A DNA stretch of 64,000 nt. Source: Paenibacillus sp. FSL A5-0031. GTDB lineage: Bacteria > Bacillota > Bacilli > Paenibacillales > Paenibacillaceae. The notes below the pieces were generated by a model. That model saw nothing but the letters and a program-made list of their open reading frames with translations, made no database searches and had not been told where the DNA came from. The translations under genes and the position numbers were made by a program. Positions 8,572 through 18,151 of the stretch are shown piece after piece. Location of the stretch: NCBI RefSeq assembly GCF_001956295.1, contig NZ_MRTD01000003.1, positions 310,001-374,000 on the forward strand, written 5' to 3'. How positions within the stretch are numbered: the stretch's first letter is position 1; each line of letters begins with the position of its first letter.

Positions 8572-9765
8572 GTGAGCGGACAAGGTGCAAATTGGTTAAA
8601 GGGTATGGTCACCATTCATATTCGGGGGGGACAACCTGAGCAGCTCGTCAACCGAGCGCTGGCTGGCGGCTTGCAGCTGTCTTCCATTAGATGGACAAGC
8701 AGCGGCTTGCTTGAATGTGAGCTGTCAATCAGTGATTTTTTTGGCCTTCGTCCGTATTTAAAAGAGACAGGCTGTCGTGTTCATGTTACGAAGCGCAAAG
8801 GATTGCCTTTTTTGCTAGTCAAAGCAGAGCGCAGAAAGCTGTTTGCGGCGGGCATCGTTTTGTTTTTTGCGATTATCTTTATGCTCTCCTCGCTTGTTTG
8901 GAGCATCGAAGTGCAAGGCAATGTCAAGCTGACGGAGGATCAAATAAGGGCTGCAGCCAAAGAGGAAGGCTTATATCCTATGCAATGGTCATTCCGTTTA
9001 ACCGATGCTGATGTGCTGTCCAAGCAGCTTGTTCGCAAGCTTCCAGGCTCAACTTGGGTTGGTGTGGAGAAAAAGGGGACAAAGGTTATTATTCAAGTGG
9101 TTGAATCAACCATACCGGATAAGGCATCCTTGAATACACCTCGACATTTGGTCGCATCTGATGATGCTGTTGTTACTGAGATTATTGCGGAGGCGGGACG
9201 GCCTGTCGTTCGAAAAAATACGAAGGTGAAAAAAGACCAAATTTTGATCTCGGGAACGATTGGGGGAGAAATGAATTCGCGTACTGTCGTTGCCAAGGGC
9301 AATGTTCGTGGGCTTGTTTGGTACGAATTTGAAATTTCTTCACCGCTTGTTCAACAGGTTAAGGTGTATACTGGAGATAAAGAGACGAAATGGTTTGCTG
9401 TCATCGGCTCAAGAGCGCTTCAGCTTAGCGGGTATGGTGATTCTGCTTTTGGAAAATCCGAATCAATTAAGCACGAAGAGAAGGTTTCCTGGCGCAATTG
9501 GTCGCTGCCAATTGGTAGAATGAAGGAGACCATAATGGAAACCCGTATGGAAGACCGCACGCTTACCGAAGAAGAAGCGAAGAACGTCGGCATTCTGCAG
9601 GCTAAAGCCAAATTGCTGCTTAAAACAGGCAGCGATGCAGTCATCCGCGATGAAATTGTTTTGCATGAAAAGGCGGACAATGGTAAAGTTTATATGAAAG
9701 TTCTTTTTGAAGTCGAGCAATCTATCGTTAAGGAAATGCCACTAGTCCATATGCAGGGAGAATGA
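8572..9765 (+). CDS. yqfD: sporulation protein YqfD
   Basis: 397 residues from GTG 8572, chosen because GGAGG (8558-8562) is 9 bases away; the in-frame ATG at 8566 would have almost no spacer. Seen: an N-terminal domain (KGMVTIHIRGGQPEQLVNRAL), one membrane segment near residues 95-113 (GIVLFFAIIFMLSSLVWSIEV), and a long C-terminal domain probably outside the cytoplasm (GNVKLTEDQI, WVGVEKKGTKVIIQVVE). The family acts in mother-cell sporulation; its biochemistry is unknown to me. Only 3 bases separate it from phoH. Confidence 0.93.
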   Translation: MSGQGANWLKGMVTIHIRGGQPEQLVNRALAGGLQLSSIRWTSSGLLECELSISDFFGLRPYLKETGCRVHVTKRKGLPFLLVKAERRKLFAAGIVLFFAIIFMLSSLVWSIEVQGNVKLTEDQIRAAAKEEGLYPMQWSFRLTDADVLSKQLVRKLPGSTWVGVEKKGTKVIIQVVESTIPDKASLNTPRHLVASDDAVVTEIIAEAGRPVVRKNTKVKKDQILISGTIGGEMNSRTVVAKGNVRGLVWYEFEISSPLVQQVKVYTGDKETKWFAVIGSRALQLSGYGDSAFGKSESIKHEEKVSWRNWSLPIGRMKETIMETRMEDRTLTEEEAKNVGILQAKAKLLLKTGSDAVIRDEIVLHEKADNGKVYMKVLFEVEQSIVKEMPLVHMQGE

Positions 9766-9768
9766 GGA

Positions 9769-10743
9769 TTGTTGCAAATTGAAACGAAAGTAGTAAAGAT
9801 ACCGCTCGGCAACGCAGCGGAAGGACTTGGAGTATTCGGACCACAAGATAATTTTTTACGTCTTATTCAAGCGCAAGTAGAGTCTTCGATTACATCGCGT
9901 GAAGCGGAAATTGTCATATCAGGTCCTGTAGAAGAGGTTGATTCGTTAGAACAACTATACAATGTGCTCTTACAGCTCGTTCGCGGGGGCTATAAGCCAT
10001 CAGAGCGTGATGTTGCATATGCACTTGAGCTCGCCAGATCGATGCAGGCAGAAGAGCTGTTGGACTTGTTTAAGAAAGAAATTACAACTACCTTCCGTGG
10101 TAAGCCGATTCGGGTAAAGACGATCGGTCAACGCCATTATGTGAAGACAATTCGCAAGAAGGATATCGTGTTTGGGATAGGCCCAGCCGGAACAGGTAAG
10201 ACATATTTGGCCGTTGTGCTCGCTGTCGCTGCTTTGAAGGAAGGCTCAGTAAAAAGAATTGTACTTACGAGACCTGCCGTAGAAGCGGGAGAAAATCTCG
10301 GCTTTTTGCCAGGTGATTTGCAGGAGAAGGTTGATCCTTATCTTCGCCCTTTGTATGATGCGCTGCATGATGTGCTTGGACCTGACCAGACGGTCAAAGC
10401 GCTCGAGCGCGGTATGATTGAAATTGCCCCGCTTGCTTATATGCGCGGCAGAACGCTTGACGATGCGTTTATTATTTTGGATGAAGCACAAAATACGACG
10501 CCTGAGCAAATGAAAATGTTCCTAACTAGACTAGGATTTAGTTCTAAAATGGTTATAACGGGAGACGTTACGCAAATCGATTTGCCGCGGGGCAAAAACT
10601 CCGGCTTAATTGAAGCTCAGCGGATTCTGAGAGACATAGAGGAAATTGGCATCATCCTTTTCTCAGAGCAGGACGTCGTTCGTCATTCGCTCGTTCAAAA
10701 GATTATTGTTGCCTACAACTGGGATGCTGAAAACAAAGCCTAG
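9769..10743 (+). CDS. phoH: PhoH-like ATPase
   Basis: 324 residues (B. subtilis PhoH is about 319). The TTG start at 9769 is followed by a second TTG at 9772; GGGAG (9756-9760) favours the first. A KH-like N-terminal part precedes the P-loop ATPase domain: Walker A GPAGTGKT (residues 138-145), RPAVEAGENLGFLPGDLQEK, Walker B FIILDEAQNTT, and GDVTQIDLP. PhoH proteins are linked to RNA metabolism, often beside ybeY as here. Co-transcribed in the yqfC-recO run. Confidence 0.93.
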   Translation: MLQIETKVVKIPLGNAAEGLGVFGPQDNFLRLIQAQVESSITSREAEIVISGPVEEVDSLEQLYNVLLQLVRGGYKPSERDVAYALELARSMQAEELLDLFKKEITTTFRGKPIRVKTIGQRHYVKTIRKKDIVFGIGPAGTGKTYLAVVLAVAALKEGSVKRIVLTRPAVEAGENLGFLPGDLQEKVDPYLRPLYDALHDVLGPDQTVKALERGMIEIAPLAYMRGRTLDDAFIILDEAQNTTPEQMKMFLTRLGFSSKMVITGDVTQIDLPRGKNSGLIEAQRILRDIEEIGIILFSEQDVVRHSLVQKIIVAYNWDAENKA

Positions 10744-10760
10744 AAAGGGATGTCTGCTGC

Positions 10761-13007
10761 ATGAACCAAAACCAGACCGGAAAACAAGGGAACTTGCGGC
10801 CGTCCAAAACGGCGGGTTGGAAGCAGAGTGCAGCCGTTCGCTGGGTGCTGATGTTGATGTTTGTGCTGCTATTCTATTTCAGCTTAGCTCCGCATCTCGT
10901 TCCTGAAACCTATGATATTCAGGAGGGCGCTGTAAGCGAGAAGGATATCAAAGCGCCCTTCCAAATTAAAGACGAGAAGGCGACTAGACAAGCGGAAGAG
11001 GATGCAGCCGAGAAAGTCGATGTCATCTATTCGATAGTACCGCTACGCAACGAGGTACTTGTCGACCAAATCTTTGTTCGAATAGAGCAGCTGAATCAGG
11101 ACGATCAAGTAACCTTGCAAAATAAGATTGATATTTATCGCAATGAAATTCCAGGCCGTTATTCGGAGTATATTGATACCTTTGTTAAGCTGAATAAGGG
11201 CCGTGGCACGTATAACAACACGCTGCTTGAGGAAATGGCGCTTATTGCGAAGGAGCAGCAATACACCATTCCGGAAGAAACCTTTTACAAGATGCCTAAT
11301 CTAACAGCAGAAACGCTAACCGAGATGCGCGATGTAGCTCGGGATATTGTGCGTAAACTGACAGTAGAGCAGCTTCGTGATGCGGAAACCGCTCGAACAC
11401 AGGTTGCGGAACTTGTTAATGCAAGCTCGCTATCAAGCCGGACAAGCAGAGAAATTGTACAGGAGCTTGCAAGATTCGCCATCATGCCAAACAAGTTTCT
11501 GGATAAGGAAGCGACGGATGAGGCTAAAGTGCAGGCTAAGCAAAACACGCCGCCTGTCGTAATTAAAGAAGGTGAGCTGATCGTGAAACGCGGTCAGACG
11601 ATTACTCCTGAATTGTACAAGCTGCTCGTTGATTCTTCGCTGCTGCAGGATCGTAAGACTTATTGGCCGCAGTTCGGATTGCTCATCATGTCTGTGATGT
11701 TTATCGTCGTCATTTACGCGTATTTGCATCAGTCTGGAAGTATCAATGGGATTAAGCCCAAATATAACAACTCTTCACTTTTGATGTTGTGGCTCATCTT
11801 TCTGATCAATATTATTACGATGGAGATTACTTCGTTGACGCAGACGGATGCTGCCCCTTATGCGGGTTATTTGGCTCCTGCTGCTCTCGGGACGATGCTG
11901 ATTACATTGCTGTTAGATATGCATCTAGCCATGATCAGCTCCATAATATTTGCAATAATGGGAAGTATTATATTGAACACGAGCCAGCATCAAATTTTTG
12001 ATTTCCAGTACGGCTTTGTCATTATTGTCGTTTCGTTTGCTGCCATCTTCTCGATTCATAGAGCGAGTCAGCGATCAACAATATTGAAGGCCGGAATAAT
12101 GGTGAGCTTATTTGGCTCCTTGTCTGTTTTATCCATTTTGCTGCTGTCTGAACAGCTGGAACGGGCTCATTTTATCTACTCCGTAGCTTTTGCGTTTGCT
12201 AGCGGTTTGATTACTGCGGTGCTCGTCATTGGCTTGATGCCGTTCTTTGAAGTTACATTCGGCATTTTATCTGCGCTTAAGCTTGTAGAGCTTTCGAATC
12301 CCAATCACCCGCTGCTTCGCAAGCTGTTGACTGAAACGCCGGGAACCTATCACCATAGCGTAATGGTGGGCAATTTGTCAGAGGCGGCAGCAGAATCAAT
12401 TGGGGCAGACGGCTTATTATGCCGGGTTGGCTCGTTTTACCACGATATTGGGAAGACGAAGCGACCGAATTATTTTATCGAAAACCAATCCAATATTGAA
12501 AATCCGCATGATACGATTGATCCTAAGTTAAGCAAATCAATCATTGTTGCTCATGCGAGAGACGGAGTCGATATGCTTAAAGGGCATAATATCCCTAAGC
12601 CGATCCGCGATATTGCAGAGCAGCACCATGGGACAACATCGCTTAAATTCTTTTATTACAAAGCGATAAAACAAGCGGAAGAACAAGGTGTCGAACCTGC
12701 GTTTACGGAAGATGATTTTAGGTATCCTGGTCCGAAGGCACAGTCAAAGGAAGCGGCTGTTGTTGGCATTGCTGATTGCGTGGAAGCAGCGGTTCGCAGC
12801 CTTCGCAACCCGACAGTAGAACAGGTAGAAGCCATGATTAACAAAATTATTAAAAGCAGGCTGGATGACAATCAATACAATGAATGTGATTTGACGTTGA
12901 AGGAGCTGGACAAAATTGCGCATTCACTAAAGGAAAGCGTAATTGGCATCTTCCATTCACGTATTGAATATCCGGATGATGTGAAAACAAAGGAGCGTTT
13001 GGCATGA
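10761..13007 (+). CDS. pgpH: 7TM-HD domain cyclic-di-AMP phosphodiesterase PgpH (YqfF)
   Basis: 748 residues. The class hydrolyses c-di-AMP. Seen: one N-terminal membrane segment (about residues 27-47), an extracellular domain of about 250 residues, seven membrane segments between about residues 290 and 500, and a cytoplasmic HD domain with HHSVMVGNL (about 532), the metal-binding pair in FYHDIGKTKRP (about 560) and EQHHGTTSLKFFYYKA. ATG 10761 follows phoH by 17 bases. The stop overlaps the ybeY start (ATGA). Confidence 0.94.
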   Translation: MNQNQTGKQGNLRPSKTAGWKQSAAVRWVLMLMFVLLFYFSLAPHLVPETYDIQEGAVSEKDIKAPFQIKDEKATRQAEEDAAEKVDVIYSIVPLRNEVLVDQIFVRIEQLNQDDQVTLQNKIDIYRNEIPGRYSEYIDTFVKLNKGRGTYNNTLLEEMALIAKEQQYTIPEETFYKMPNLTAETLTEMRDVARDIVRKLTVEQLRDAETARTQVAELVNASSLSSRTSREIVQELARFAIMPNKFLDKEATDEAKVQAKQNTPPVVIKEGELIVKRGQTITPELYKLLVDSSLLQDRKTYWPQFGLLIMSVMFIVVIYAYLHQSGSINGIKPKYNNSSLLMLWLIFLINIITMEITSLTQTDAAPYAGYLAPAALGTMLITLLLDMHLAMISSIIFAIMGSIILNTSQHQIFDFQYGFVIIVVSFAAIFSIHRASQRSTILKAGIMVSLFGSLSVLSILLLSEQLERAHFIYSVAFAFASGLITAVLVIGLMPFFEVTFGILSALKLVELSNPNHPLLRKLLTETPGTYHHSVMVGNLSEAAAESIGADGLLCRVGSFYHDIGKTKRPNYFIENQSNIENPHDTIDPKLSKSIIVAHARDGVDMLKGHNIPKPIRDIAEQHHGTTSLKFFYYKAIKQAEEQGVEPAFTEDDFRYPGPKAQSKEAAVVGIADCVEAAVRSLRNPTVEQVEAMINKIIKSRLDDNQYNECDLTLKELDKIAHSLKESVIGIFHSRIEYPDDVKTKERLA

Positions 13008-13501
13008 GCTTGCAACTCGGTTGGAGCAATGAGCAGGAAAAGCTGGAAATACCCGAGGATTGGATTACAAAAATAGAGCAGTTGCTGCAATTGGCTGGTG
13101 AAGCGGAAGGCATTTCCGATGGTGAGGTATCTTTAACATTCACAAACGATGAGGAAATTCATCAGTTAAATCGTGAATATCGCGGAATTGATCGTCCAAC
13201 CGATGTATTGTCATTCGCTATGCAAGAAGATGGCGTAGATGAGCTCGATATTATTTTTGAAGTGGACAGCGAGGATGAGAAGGACCCGATCTCAGGCATG
13301 CTTGGCGATATTATAATAAGCGTGGATACGGCTCTTGCTCAAAGCGAGGAGTACGGTCATTCCTTGGAACGTGAAATCGGCTTTTTGTTTGTACATGGTT
13401 TTTTGCATTTGATAGGTTACGATCATCAGGATGATCAAACCGAAGCCGAAATGACCGCTAAGCAAGAAGCGATTTTGCAGCAGGCTGGCTTAACTCGTTA
13501 A
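13004..13501 (+). CDS. ybeY: endoribonuclease / rRNA maturation factor YbeY
   Basis: 165 residues. A zinc-dependent endoribonuclease for 16S rRNA 3'-end maturation and ribosome quality control. The metal motif HGFLHLIGYDH (about residues 128-138) and the upstream NREYRGIDRPTDVLSFAM are intact. ATG overlaps the pgpH stop by 4 bases and its TAA overlaps the dgkA ATG, so all three are translationally coupled. Confidence 0.96.
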   Translation: MSLQLGWSNEQEKLEIPEDWITKIEQLLQLAGEAEGISDGEVSLTFTNDEEIHQLNREYRGIDRPTDVLSFAMQEDGVDELDIIFEVDSEDEKDPISGMLGDIIISVDTALAQSEEYGHSLEREIGFLFVHGFLHLIGYDHQDDQTEAEMTAKQEAILQQAGLTR

Positions 13502-13863
13502 TGCGAAAAGTTATATCTAGTTTCGCAGTTGCAATATCCGGCATAGGTTTTGCTCTTCGGACTCAAAGTCATATGCGGTTTCACGCGATTGCCGCCGCTG
13601 TGGTGTGCTGTTTAGGATTTATGCTATCACTTAAGCCGCTAGAATGGGCGATTATTTTAATGGCGATCGCCCTCGTGATAAGTGCTGAAATGATAAATAC
13701 GGCAATTGAACAGGCAGTTGATCTAGCAAGCCCCAATATTCATCCGGTAGCTAAAGCTGCTAAGGATGTTGCTGCTGGGGCGGTGTTAGTTGCTGCTGCA
13801 ATTTCTGCAATTATAGGGCTGCTCATACTTGGGCCGCCCTTATGGCATTTAATTATGGATTAA
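13501..13863 (+). CDS. dgkA: diacylglycerol/undecaprenol kinase (DgkA)
   Basis: 120 residues, a small integral membrane kinase. In Gram-positive bacteria this family phosphorylates undecaprenol for cell-wall lipid-carrier recycling. Three membrane segments are visible and the active-site motif EMINTAIEQAVDLASP (about residues 61-76) is complete. The start codon overlaps the ybeY stop (TAATG); ribosome-binding is probably by coupling, since no separate site is evident. Confidence 0.93.
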   Translation: MRKVISSFAVAISGIGFALRTQSHMRFHAIAAAVVCCLGFMLSLKPLEWAIILMAIALVISAEMINTAIEQAVDLASPNIHPVAKAAKDVAAGAVLVAAAISAIIGLLILGPPLWHLIMD

Positions 13864-13887
13864 AAAACGGGGAATGGCGGGATAATT

Positions 13888-14325
13888 ATGTTGGTTTTTG
13901 AAGGATTGTCGGAGTCTTACACTTCGCTAATGAATGCAGCTAAGGAAGCGATGTCAAGAGCATACGTTCCTTATTCAAATTTCCAAGTTGGAGCAGCACT
14001 GCTTGACGATGAAGGCCAAGTCCATTATGGTTGCAACATAGAGAACGCAGCTTACAGTCCAACAAACTGTGCGGAGCGTACCGCATTATATCGCGCAGTA
14101 GCGGATGGAAAGCGACCGGGACAATTCCAAGCGATAGCTGTAATTGGCGATACGGATACTCCAATCGCGCCATGCGGTGTTTGCCGCCAAGTTCTAGTTG
14201 AGCTATGTTCACCAGAAATGCCTGTCATTATGGGGAATTTAAAAGGTCAATGGACGATCTCAACCGTTTCAGGCATATTGCCGGGTGCCTTCACGCCGGC
14301 TTCATTAGATAATAGGGAGCGTTAA
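13888..14325 (+). CDS. cdd: cytidine deaminase
   Basis: 145 residues. Deaminates cytidine and deoxycytidine in pyrimidine salvage. The zinc site is clear: [11 protein letters not shown] (Cys and catalytic Glu) and PCGVCRQVL (two Cys), with substrate motif [14 protein letters not shown] and NIENAAY. ATG 13888 gives about ten extra residues before the conserved start; ATG 13930 is possible but would cut the first helix. Era follows after 8 bases. Confidence 0.95.
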   Translation: MLVFEGLSESYTSLMNAAKEAMSRAYVPYSNFQVGAALLDDEGQVHYGCNIENAAYSPTNCAERTALYRAVADGKRPGQFQAIAVIGDTDTPIAPCGVCRQVLVELCSPEMPVIMGNLKGQWTISTVSGILPGAFTPASLDNRER

Positions 14326-14333
14326 ACAAGAAT

Positions 14334-15257
14334 ATGAATCAAAAAACATCAAATGAACGCAGCAACAAAAAATTTCGGTCCGGTTTCGTAGCTATAATCG
14401 GCAGGCCAAATGTTGGTAAATCAACGCTGATGAACCATCTTATCGGTCAAAAAATTGCGATTATGTCAGATAAGCCACAAACGACACGGAATAAAATTCA
14501 TGGTGTTTATACGACAAATGACACACAAATCGTGTTTCTTGATACACCTGGTATTCATAAACCACAATCCAAGCTTGGGAATTATATGATGCAAACCGCG
14601 GAAAGCGCGCTTCGTGAAGTGGAAGCAGCGCTCTTTCTAATCGATGCGTCTGAGGGACTTGGCGGCGGTGACCGTTTCATTATCGAACAATTGAAAAAAG
14701 TGAAAACACCTGTTTTCCTAGTAATGAACAAAATCGATAAAGTAGAGCCTGAACAGCTTCTGCCGATGATTACACAATATAATGCATTACATGAATTTGC
14801 GGAAATTATCCCAATTTCAGCGCTTAAGGGCAATAATGTGGAAACCTTACTTGAACAGCTGACACGTTATTTGCCTGAAGGACCACAATATTATCCAGCA
14901 GATCAAATTACTGATCACCCTGAGCAATTTGTTTGTTCGGAGCTTATTCGCGAGAAAATACTGCATATGACGCGTGAGGAAATTCCGCATTCAATTGCAG
15001 TGACAATTGAGGATATGCGCGTTAAGGAAAATGGAGTCGTTTATATCGGCGCGGTTATTTTTGTAGAGCGTGATTCTCAGAAGGGGATCATCATTGGCAA
15101 AAAAGGCGATCTGCTGAAGGAAGTTGGCAAACAAGCTCGAAAAGATATCGAAGCGCTGCTTGGCTCACGCATCTTTCTTGAGCTGTGGGTAAAAGTGAAG
15201 AAGGATTGGCGCAATCAGGAGCGCGTACTGAAGGATCTTGGTTACCGGAACGAATAA
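14334..15257 (+). CDS. era: GTPase Era
   Basis: 307 residues. An essential Ras-like GTPase that binds the 16S rRNA 3' end during 30S assembly. G1 GRPNVGKS, switch KPQTTRN, G3 DTPG, G4 NKID and G5 SALKGNN are present, followed by a C-terminal KH domain with [25 protein letters not shown] 14334 with GGGAGC about 13 bases upstream. Same order as B. subtilis: cdd-era-yqzL-recO. Confidence 0.97.
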   Translation: MNQKTSNERSNKKFRSGFVAIIGRPNVGKSTLMNHLIGQKIAIMSDKPQTTRNKIHGVYTTNDTQIVFLDTPGIHKPQSKLGNYMMQTAESALREVEAALFLIDASEGLGGGDRFIIEQLKKVKTPVFLVMNKIDKVEPEQLLPMITQYNALHEFAEIIPISALKGNNVETLLEQLTRYLPEGPQYYPADQITDHPEQFVCSELIREKILHMTREEIPHSIAVTIEDMRVKENGVVYIGAVIFVERDSQKGIIIGKKGDLLKEVGKQARKDIEALLGSRIFLELWVKVKKDWRNQERVLKDLGYRNE

Positions 15258-15357
15258 GCATAATTGACGTATTTTGTTAAGGATAGACATGAACGGTTTA
15301 TCGCATCCTATTAACGTCTGAAGCAGCATTTCAGGGGACGGAAAGGGATGAATACGT

Positions 15358-15519
15358 ATGCGGAATTTTTCGTGGAAGTATTTTACGTTGACCGGGGATG
15401 TCGAGTCTTTCATGTTATACAAGGAAATACACCAATACGGAGCAGAAGGCAGCTCCGATGCGTTAGTAGGAAATCAGGATGAGCTTGCCGAGCTGGACCT
15501 CGAGGACACATCTGTCTAA
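15358..15519 (+). CDS. yqzL: YqzL-like small protein
   Basis: 53 residues, beginning MRNFSWKYFTLTGDVESFMLYKEI when read from ATG 15358 (GGAAAGGG about 11 bases upstream). The aromatic N-terminus and the TGD/N...YLLYKEI pattern match the short YqzL family, which lies between era and recO in Bacillus. Here an acidic tail of about 23 residues (ELAELDLED) extends it. Function unknown. Confidence 0.8.
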   Translation: MRNFSWKYFTLTGDVESFMLYKEIHQYGAEGSSDALVGNQDELAELDLEDTSV

Positions 15520-15581
15520 CGTATCAATGGCATTATTTGAATCGGTTGATCAAGTATAGAGCTTTTGTGTTTTTAACAGCT

Positions 15582-15621
15582 AAACGTATGTTTGCCGCCA
15601 TGGGACGGTAAACATACGTTT
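15582..15621 (+). other. long hairpin in the recO leader
   Basis: AAACGTATGTTT (15582-15593) is matched by AAACATACGTTT (15610-15621), and the inner GCCG/CGGT adds about four more pairs (one G-T), closing on an 8-base loop. It is not followed by a T run, so it is not a standard terminator. It ends 10 bases before the recO ribosome-binding site. It could attenuate, protect the mRNA or bind a protein. Confidence 0.7.
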
Positions 15622-15646
15622 CTGCTTTCAGGGGAGAGTTTGCATT

Positions 15647-16390
15647 ATGTTGTATCGTGTCGAGGGAATTGTGCTGCGAAGCATGGATTACGGGGAAGGC
15701 AATAAAATTGTTACACTGCTGACGAAGACAAATGGAAAAGCGGGCGTACTTATACGCGGAGCGAAAAAGGTGAAAAGCAAACATTCTTCGCTCGCACAGC
15801 CGTTTACATATGGAGAGTTTGTTTATTTCCGAAGCAGCGGGCTTGGCACGCTTAATCATGGTGAGATTATTGAATCTCACCATGTTTTGCGTGAGAAGCT
15901 TGATTTGGCTGCTTATTCCTCTTACGTAGCAGAATTGACGGATCGTTCAATACAGGACGACGAGGCAACGGGCTTTCATTTTGAACAGCTAAAAGCATGT
16001 CTTTCAGCACTTCAAGAAGGCAAAGACCCGCAAATCGTTTCTCATCTTTATGAAATGCGCATTTTGGACTTGTCTGGTTATGCTCCTGCACTTGATGAGT
16101 GTGTAAGCTGCGGTAACGTTGTAGGTCCTTTTAAACTTTCTCCCTATGCGGGTGGAATATTATGCTCGCGTTGTACTGGCAAAGATCCTCATGCGGTTTC
16201 GCTAGGTGAGGGTGCTTATAAGCTGCTTCGTTTGTTCCGCAGGATGGATATGAGAAGACTTGGTTCAATTCAAGTGAAGCCTGAGACAAAAGCAGAGCTT
16301 AAAATTGCTATGCGTAAGCTGTTAGACACTCATTTAGGAATGCAGTTGAAGTCGCGTAATTTTCTTGATCAGCTCGATAAATTAATGTAA
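15647..16390 (+). CDS. recO: DNA repair protein RecO
   Basis: 247 residues. RecFOR mediator that anneals single strands and loads RecA. Seen: OB fold with EGIVLRSMDYGEGNKIVTLLT and GVLIRGAKKVKSKHSSLAQPF, then the four-cysteine zinc site CVSCG (about 147) and CSRC (about 168), and the C-terminal helical domain. ATG 15647 has GGGGAG upstream. The strong leader hairpin at 15582-15621 separates it from yqzL. Confidence 0.96.
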   Translation: MLYRVEGIVLRSMDYGEGNKIVTLLTKTNGKAGVLIRGAKKVKSKHSSLAQPFTYGEFVYFRSSGLGTLNHGEIIESHHVLREKLDLAAYSSYVAELTDRSIQDDEATGFHFEQLKACLSALQEGKDPQIVSHLYEMRILDLSGYAPALDECVSCGNVVGPFKLSPYAGGILCSRCTGKDPHAVSLGEGAYKLLRLFRRMDMRRLGSIQVKPETKAELKIAMRKLLDTHLGMQLKSRNFLDQLDKLM

Positions 16391-16543
16391 AGAAATTCAT
16401 TTCTTAAAATGGGTGCTTTTGGTTTGTTATCGGTCTCAAGACGGAGGGAAGGCTCATTCCTCTGCATGATTTCATCATCTAAGAAATTGATTTATGATAG
16501 ATGAGGTTGTTTGAGATTCATAGTAATTGGAGGGGTTGACCTG

Positions 16544-18085
16544 ATGTCTACAGGACAAAATAGACTGGGCTTTGTTGTGGCCGGACTTTTGCTTGGTATA
16601 CTGGTCGCATCAATCGATAATACGATTGTATCGACAGCAATGGCAACGATTGTATCCGATCTAGGCGGCTTGGACAAATATGTATGGGTTACATCTGCAT
16701 ATTTGGTAACTGAGATGGCAGGCATGCCGATTTTCGGGAAATTGTCTGACATGTATGGGAGAAAACGTTTTTTTGTTTTAGGTATTTCTTTATTTCTAAT
16801 CGGCTCTGTTCTTTGCGGAACGGCTGAATCGATTACGCAGCTGACCATTTACCGTGCTATTCAAGGTATTGGCGGCGGTGCGATGATGCCAATTGCCTTT
16901 GCAATCGTATTTGACATTTTTCCAGCAGAGAAACGCGGTAAAATGGGTGGATTGTTCGGTGCTGTATTTGGTACCTCAAGCTTGTTTGGACCGCTTGCAG
17001 GCGCATACTTAACGGAATATATCAATTGGCGCTGGATCTTTTACATCAATGTACCCATTGGTCTTGTGGCACTTGCTTTTATCGTTATTTATTACAAAGA
17101 GTCGCTTTCTCATGCCAAGCAAAAGATCGACTGGTGGGGAGCAACGACACTTGTGGGCTCTATCGTCTGTCTCATGTTTGCACTTGAGCTCGGTGGAACT
17201 GAGTTTGCTTGGGATTCACTGCAAATTATTGGTTTATTTGCTGGCTTTGCGGTTTTACTCGGCATATTTCTTTTCGTGGAAACGAAGGCAGCAGAACCAA
17301 TCATTTCGTTTAATATGTTCAAACAAAGACTGTTTGCAGCAAGTACAGGAGCTGGCTTGTTCTACGGAGCGGCGTTTATTACAGCAGCTCTATATATCCC
17401 GATGTTTGTCCAAGGCGTATTCGGCGGAACAGCGGTTAGTGCAGGTTTAACTCTACTGCCTATGACCTTGGGATCAGTTATTGCGGCGCAGCTCGGTGGT
17501 TTATTAGTTAACAAAATGTCCTATCGCAGCGTCATGATGATTTCAGCTGTTATTTTTATTACAGGTATTTTCTTGCTATCCACCATTACGCCGGAAACAA
17601 CAAGATTTATGTTGTCCGTGTATATGTTCTTAACTGGATTTGGTATCGGCTTCTCATTCTCTGTGCTTGGTATGTCCTCCATTCATGGATTCGATATGAG
17701 GCAAAGAGGAAGCGCCACATCTACGATGTCCTTCATTCGTTCATTAGGCATGACAGTGGGGATTACGGTATTCGGCATTATTCAGCGTAACCACTTTACA
17801 AAGGGTATGACAGATGCTTTTGCAGGTGGGGAAGGAACAGCTCCGATGACAGAAAATGCACGTGAGCTGTTATCGCCGGAGAAGCGTGCGGAAATACCGG
17901 CTCCAGTCATGGAGAAAATTGTTGCCGCTTTGTCAGATTCAGTATCAACAACGTTTGTTTGGTCTATTGTTCCCGCAGGCTTCGCATTAGTTTGTGTTTT
18001 GATGATGGGGAATACGGGTATGAAAGATATTATTGGCAAACGTGACGGGAAAACGTCTAATACAGACGAGATTCGTGCACATTAG
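16544..18085 (+). CDS. MFS multidrug exporter, DHA2 (14-TM) family
   Basis: 513 residues from ATG 16544 (GGAGGGG at 16529). A proton-driven drug efflux permease. Motif A GKLSDMYGRKRFF (about residues 61-73) and motif C GPLAGAYLTEYINWRWIFYINVP fit the 14-helix DHA2 family (EmrB/LmrB-like); about 14 hydrophobic segments can be counted. It is inserted between recO and glyQ, which are neighbours in B. subtilis. Base composition looks like its neighbours. Substrate unknown, and no TetR/MarR regulator is adjacent. Confidence 0.9.
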   Translation: MSTGQNRLGFVVAGLLLGILVASIDNTIVSTAMATIVSDLGGLDKYVWVTSAYLVTEMAGMPIFGKLSDMYGRKRFFVLGISLFLIGSVLCGTAESITQLTIYRAIQGIGGGAMMPIAFAIVFDIFPAEKRGKMGGLFGAVFGTSSLFGPLAGAYLTEYINWRWIFYINVPIGLVALAFIVIYYKESLSHAKQKIDWWGATTLVGSIVCLMFALELGGTEFAWDSLQIIGLFAGFAVLLGIFLFVETKAAEPIISFNMFKQRLFAASTGAGLFYGAAFITAALYIPMFVQGVFGGTAVSAGLTLLPMTLGSVIAAQLGGLLVNKMSYRSVMMISAVIFITGIFLLSTITPETTRFMLSVYMFLTGFGIGFSFSVLGMSSIHGFDMRQRGSATSTMSFIRSLGMTVGITVFGIIQRNHFTKGMTDAFAGGEGTAPMTENARELLSPEKRAEIPAPVMEKIVAALSDSVSTTFVWSIVPAGFALVCVLMMGNTGMKDIIGKRDGKTSNTDEIRAH

Positions 18086-18115
18086 CGGCTTTAGTATGAT
18101 ACCTAGGAACGATGT

Positions 18116-18144
18116 TTGACAATTGGCATAAAGAAGCATAAAAT
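18116..18144 (+). promoter_or_regulatory. sigma-A promoter of glyQS
   Basis: Consensus TTGACA (18116-18121), 17-base spacer, TAAAAT (18139-18144), just upstream of the T-box leader. Confidence 0.85.
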
Positions 18145-18151
18145 AATGCAA

